A stretch of 64,000 nt of DNA, taken from assembly GCF_008312895.1 (NCBI RefSeq), contig NZ_VSSP01000011.1, forward strand, positions 1 through 64,000, in the 5' to 3' direction. Positions 62,523 to 64,000 of the stretch are shown here, in pieces. The position numbers and the translations under genes are program-made. Position 1 is the first letter of the stretch, and the number at the start of each line of letters is the position of its first letter. The notes beneath the pieces are model-generated. The model worked only from the letters and a program-made list of their open reading frames with translations, searched no databases and was not told where the DNA came from. The DNA comes from Luteimonas suaedae (GTDB taxonomy: Bacteria > Pseudomonadota > Gammaproteobacteria > Xanthomonadales > Xanthomonadaceae).

Positions 62523-62590
62523 GTAGAGCGGAGTTTGCTCCGCTACGTGGGCGCCGGAGCCGGGAGCAGAGGAGCAAGCTCCGCTCTACG
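62523..62590. repeat. Palindromic repeat (GTAGAGCGGAG..CTCCGCTCTAC)
   Basis: GTAGAGCGGAGTTTGCTCCG at 62523 and GGAGCAAGCTCCGCTCTACG ending 62590 are near-exact reverse complements, and each arm can itself fold. It lies between the Nudix start and the exonuclease stop. Confidence 0.85.
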
Positions 62591-62616
62591 AAAATGCCGA
62601 GGACAACCCGCGGTGT

Positions 62617-63531
62617 TCAAGGCGCGAATGCGAGCCCGGCGGCCGCGTGCAGACGCTTTCGGGTCAGCGGGCCGAAGCGCAACGCTTCGCACAAGGCCAG
62701 CAGCGCGGCGGCATCGGCGGCGGCGCGCAGGAACGGCGGCAGCGCCTCGGCCAGCGGCACGTCGAGCGCGATCGTGGCCAGTTGCCGGCACAGCAGCGCT
62801 TGTTCACGGTACTCGCGCAGTTTCGCCGCGGCCTGCTTCGCGCCGCGCAGGCGCAGGAACGGCACCTCGTCGACGCGCGCGAGCAGCGCGTCGAGGCTGC
62901 CGAAGTGCGCCAGCAGCGCCGCAGCGGTCTTGGCGCCGATTCCTGGCACGCCGGGAATGTTGTCGACGCTGTCGCCGCACAGCGCCAGGTAGTCGACCAT
63001 CTGTCGCGCCTCGACCCCGTGGCGCGCGGCGACGCCGGCCATGCCCCAGCGCTGGCCGCGGGCGAAGTCCCACTGCTCGTCGCCGAGCTCGAGCAACTGC
63101 GAGAGATCCTTGTCGGCCGAGACGATCACGCCGCGGTGGCCGAGCGCACGCGCCAGCTGCAGCGCGCTGCCGATCAGGTCGTCGGCCTCGTATTCGCGGT
63201 GCGCCAGCACGGTCAGGCCGAGTACGGTGCACAGCGTCTTGCAGTGCGCGAACTGTTGCCTGAGTTCCTCGGGCGCCGGCGGCCGGTTGGCCTTGTAGGC
63301 GGGATACAGCGCGTTGCGGAAGCAGCTGTCCAGCGCCTCGTCGAAGGCGACCACGACGTGCCGCGGCCGTTCGCGCTCCAGCAACTCCAGCAGGAAGCGG
63401 GCGAAGCCATGCACCGCATTGGCCGGGCGGCCGTCGGCATCGCGGAACTCGTCGGGCATCGAGTGCCAGGCGCGGAACACGTACAGGCTGGCGTCGACCA
63501 GGTACAGCGGCGGCTTCGCCACGGCGTTCAC
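62617..63531 (-). CDS. 5'-3' exonuclease / flap endonuclease-like (Xni/PolA N-terminal family)
   Basis: 304 residues from GTG 63531. Metal-binding acidic clusters: LVDASLYVFRAWHSMPDEFR, VVVAFDEALDSCFRNALYPA YKANRP, EYEADDLIGSALQLARALGH, IVSADKDLSQLL and CGDSVDNIPGVPGIGAKTAA with a helix-hairpin-helix. It resembles the nuclease domain of DNA polymerase I without the polymerase, like E. coli Xni. GTGA overlap with the upstream nitroreductase gene suggests coupling. Confidence 0.9.
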   Translation of the reverse strand: MNAVAKPPLYLVDASLYVFRAWHSMPDEFRDADGRPANAVHGFARFLLELLERERPRHVVVAFDEALDSCFRNALYPAYKANRPPAPEELRQQFAHCKTLCTVLGLTVLAHREYEADDLIGSALQLARALGHRGVIVSADKDLSQLLELGDEQWDFARGQRWGMAGVAARHGVEARQMVDYLALCGDSVDNIPGVPGIGAKTAAALLAHFGSLDALLARVDEVPFLRLRGAKQAAAKLREYREQALLCRQLATIALDVPLAEALPPFLRAAADAAALLALCEALRFGPLTRKRLHAAAGLAFAP

Positions 63532-64000
63532 GCCGGGTGCCAGTCGGACAGCAGGGCCTGCGGGTCCGGCCGTTCGCGCTCCGGTGCCGCCAGCCTGGGG
63601 GTGCCGATGTGGATGAAGCCGGCGATCCTTTCCTGCGCGCCCAATCCGAGCAGCGTGCGCACTTCATCGTCGTAGGCCGGCCAGCCGGTCAGCCAGGTAG
63701 CGCCGAAACCCGCCGCCTGCGCCGCCTGAAGCAGGGCGAAGCAGACGCAGCCGGCGCTGAGCAGCCGCTCCTGTTCAGGAATCGCCGTGTCGGCCGGGTC
63801 CAGCACGGCGACGACCGCGATCACCAGCGGCGCGTGCCCGAATCGCTGGCGGTCCTTGTCGACGGCCGCCGCCGCCGCGCTCGGGTCGCGGCGCAGGGTG
63901 ATCGCGGCCAGGGCCTCGCCGAGCCGGGCGCGGGCGTCGCCGGCGATGCGCAGGAACCGGAACGGTACCCGCTTGCCGTGGTCGGGCACGCGCACGGCCG
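63528..64000 (-). CDS. Nitroreductase family protein (YdjA-like), incomplete
   Basis: The C-terminal 157 residues of an FMN-dependent nitroreductase; the start lies beyond the right edge. RVPDHGKRVPFRFLRIAGDA matches YdjA, followed by SAGCVCFALLQAAQAAGFGA TWLTGW (FMN phosphate region) and GLGAQERIAGFIHIGTPRLA. Likely reduces nitroaromatics or quinone-like substrates; the true substrate is unknown. It shares GTGA with the exonuclease gene. Confidence 0.88.
   Translation of the reverse strand, partial: AVRVPDHGKRVPFRFLRIAGDARARLGEALAAITLRRDPSAAAAAVDKDRQRFGHAPLVIAVVAVLDPADTAIPEQERLLSAGCVCFALLQAAQAAGFGATWLTGWPAYDDEVRTLLGLGAQERIAGFIHIGTPRLAAPERERPDPQALLSDWHPA

Overview
The window is GC-rich, densely coded gammaproteobacterial chromosome, most likely from the Lysobacteraceae (Xanthomonadaceae), for example a Lysobacter or Luteimonas relative. 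Three things point there: the gene order tonB-gshB-pilGHIJ-pilL, the ahpC-ahpF-oxyR order known from Xanthomonas, and an abundance of REP-like intergenic repeats of the 'GGGGCTTCAGCCCC' type. No species call is possible by eye. I see no tRNA, rRNA, CRISPR array, phage or transposase gene.

Layout. 1-13.7 kb: a TonB-type protein and glutathione synthetase on the minus strand, then a divergent type IV pilus chemosensory operon (pilG, pilH, pilI, pilJ, a 1995-residue PilL/ChpA kinase, a degenerate CheB-like protein and a CheW-like protein). No CheR/PilK gene is present. 13.7-19.4 kb: rsmE, bioA, nudE-cysQ, mazG and a DUF962 protein, separated by repeat elements. 19.6-25.4 kb: a two-component system followed by a MacAB-like efflux operon. 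25.4-30 kb: accessory genes (secreted isoaspartyl peptidase, small sigma factor, glyoxalase-fold protein, LysM hydrolase, SGNH lipoprotein). 30-41 kb: housekeeping (dgkA, terC, lgt-thyA, folA, then minus-strand lptD-surA-pdxA-csaA-like-rsmA-apaG-apaH, the classic enterobacterial order plus one inserted gene).

41-46 kb: a minus-strand operon of a BtuM-like vitamin B12 transporter, a PduO-type adenosyltransferase and a histone-deacetylase-fold hydrolase, divergent from two ubiquinone hydroxylases. 46-51 kb: an EF-hand protein, rlmM, a nucleoside deaminase with a Cys-rich lipoprotein, and glnS. 51-55 kb: a membrane diguanylate cyclase, a secreted six-cysteine mini-protein and an EamA transporter. 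55-59.5 kb: rnk, then the peroxide operon ahpC-ahpF-oxyR with recognisable OxyR sites. 59.5-64 kb: prmC, pip, a Nudix hydrolase, a 5'-3' exonuclease and a nitroreductase cut by the window edge.

Most genes are housekeeping. The least ordinary signals are: a PilL kinase carrying about 27 copies of a charged pentapeptide; a CheB homologue that has lost its catalytic Ser and His in a cluster that also lacks CheR; a six-Cys secreted micropeptide; a possible small RNA divergent from ahpC that ends in an orphan terminator; alternative hairpins between ahpC and ahpF; and at least eight families of palindromic intergenic repeats, two of which are about 150-bp elements with conserved cores. All calls were made by reading sequence; no database search or folding program was run.
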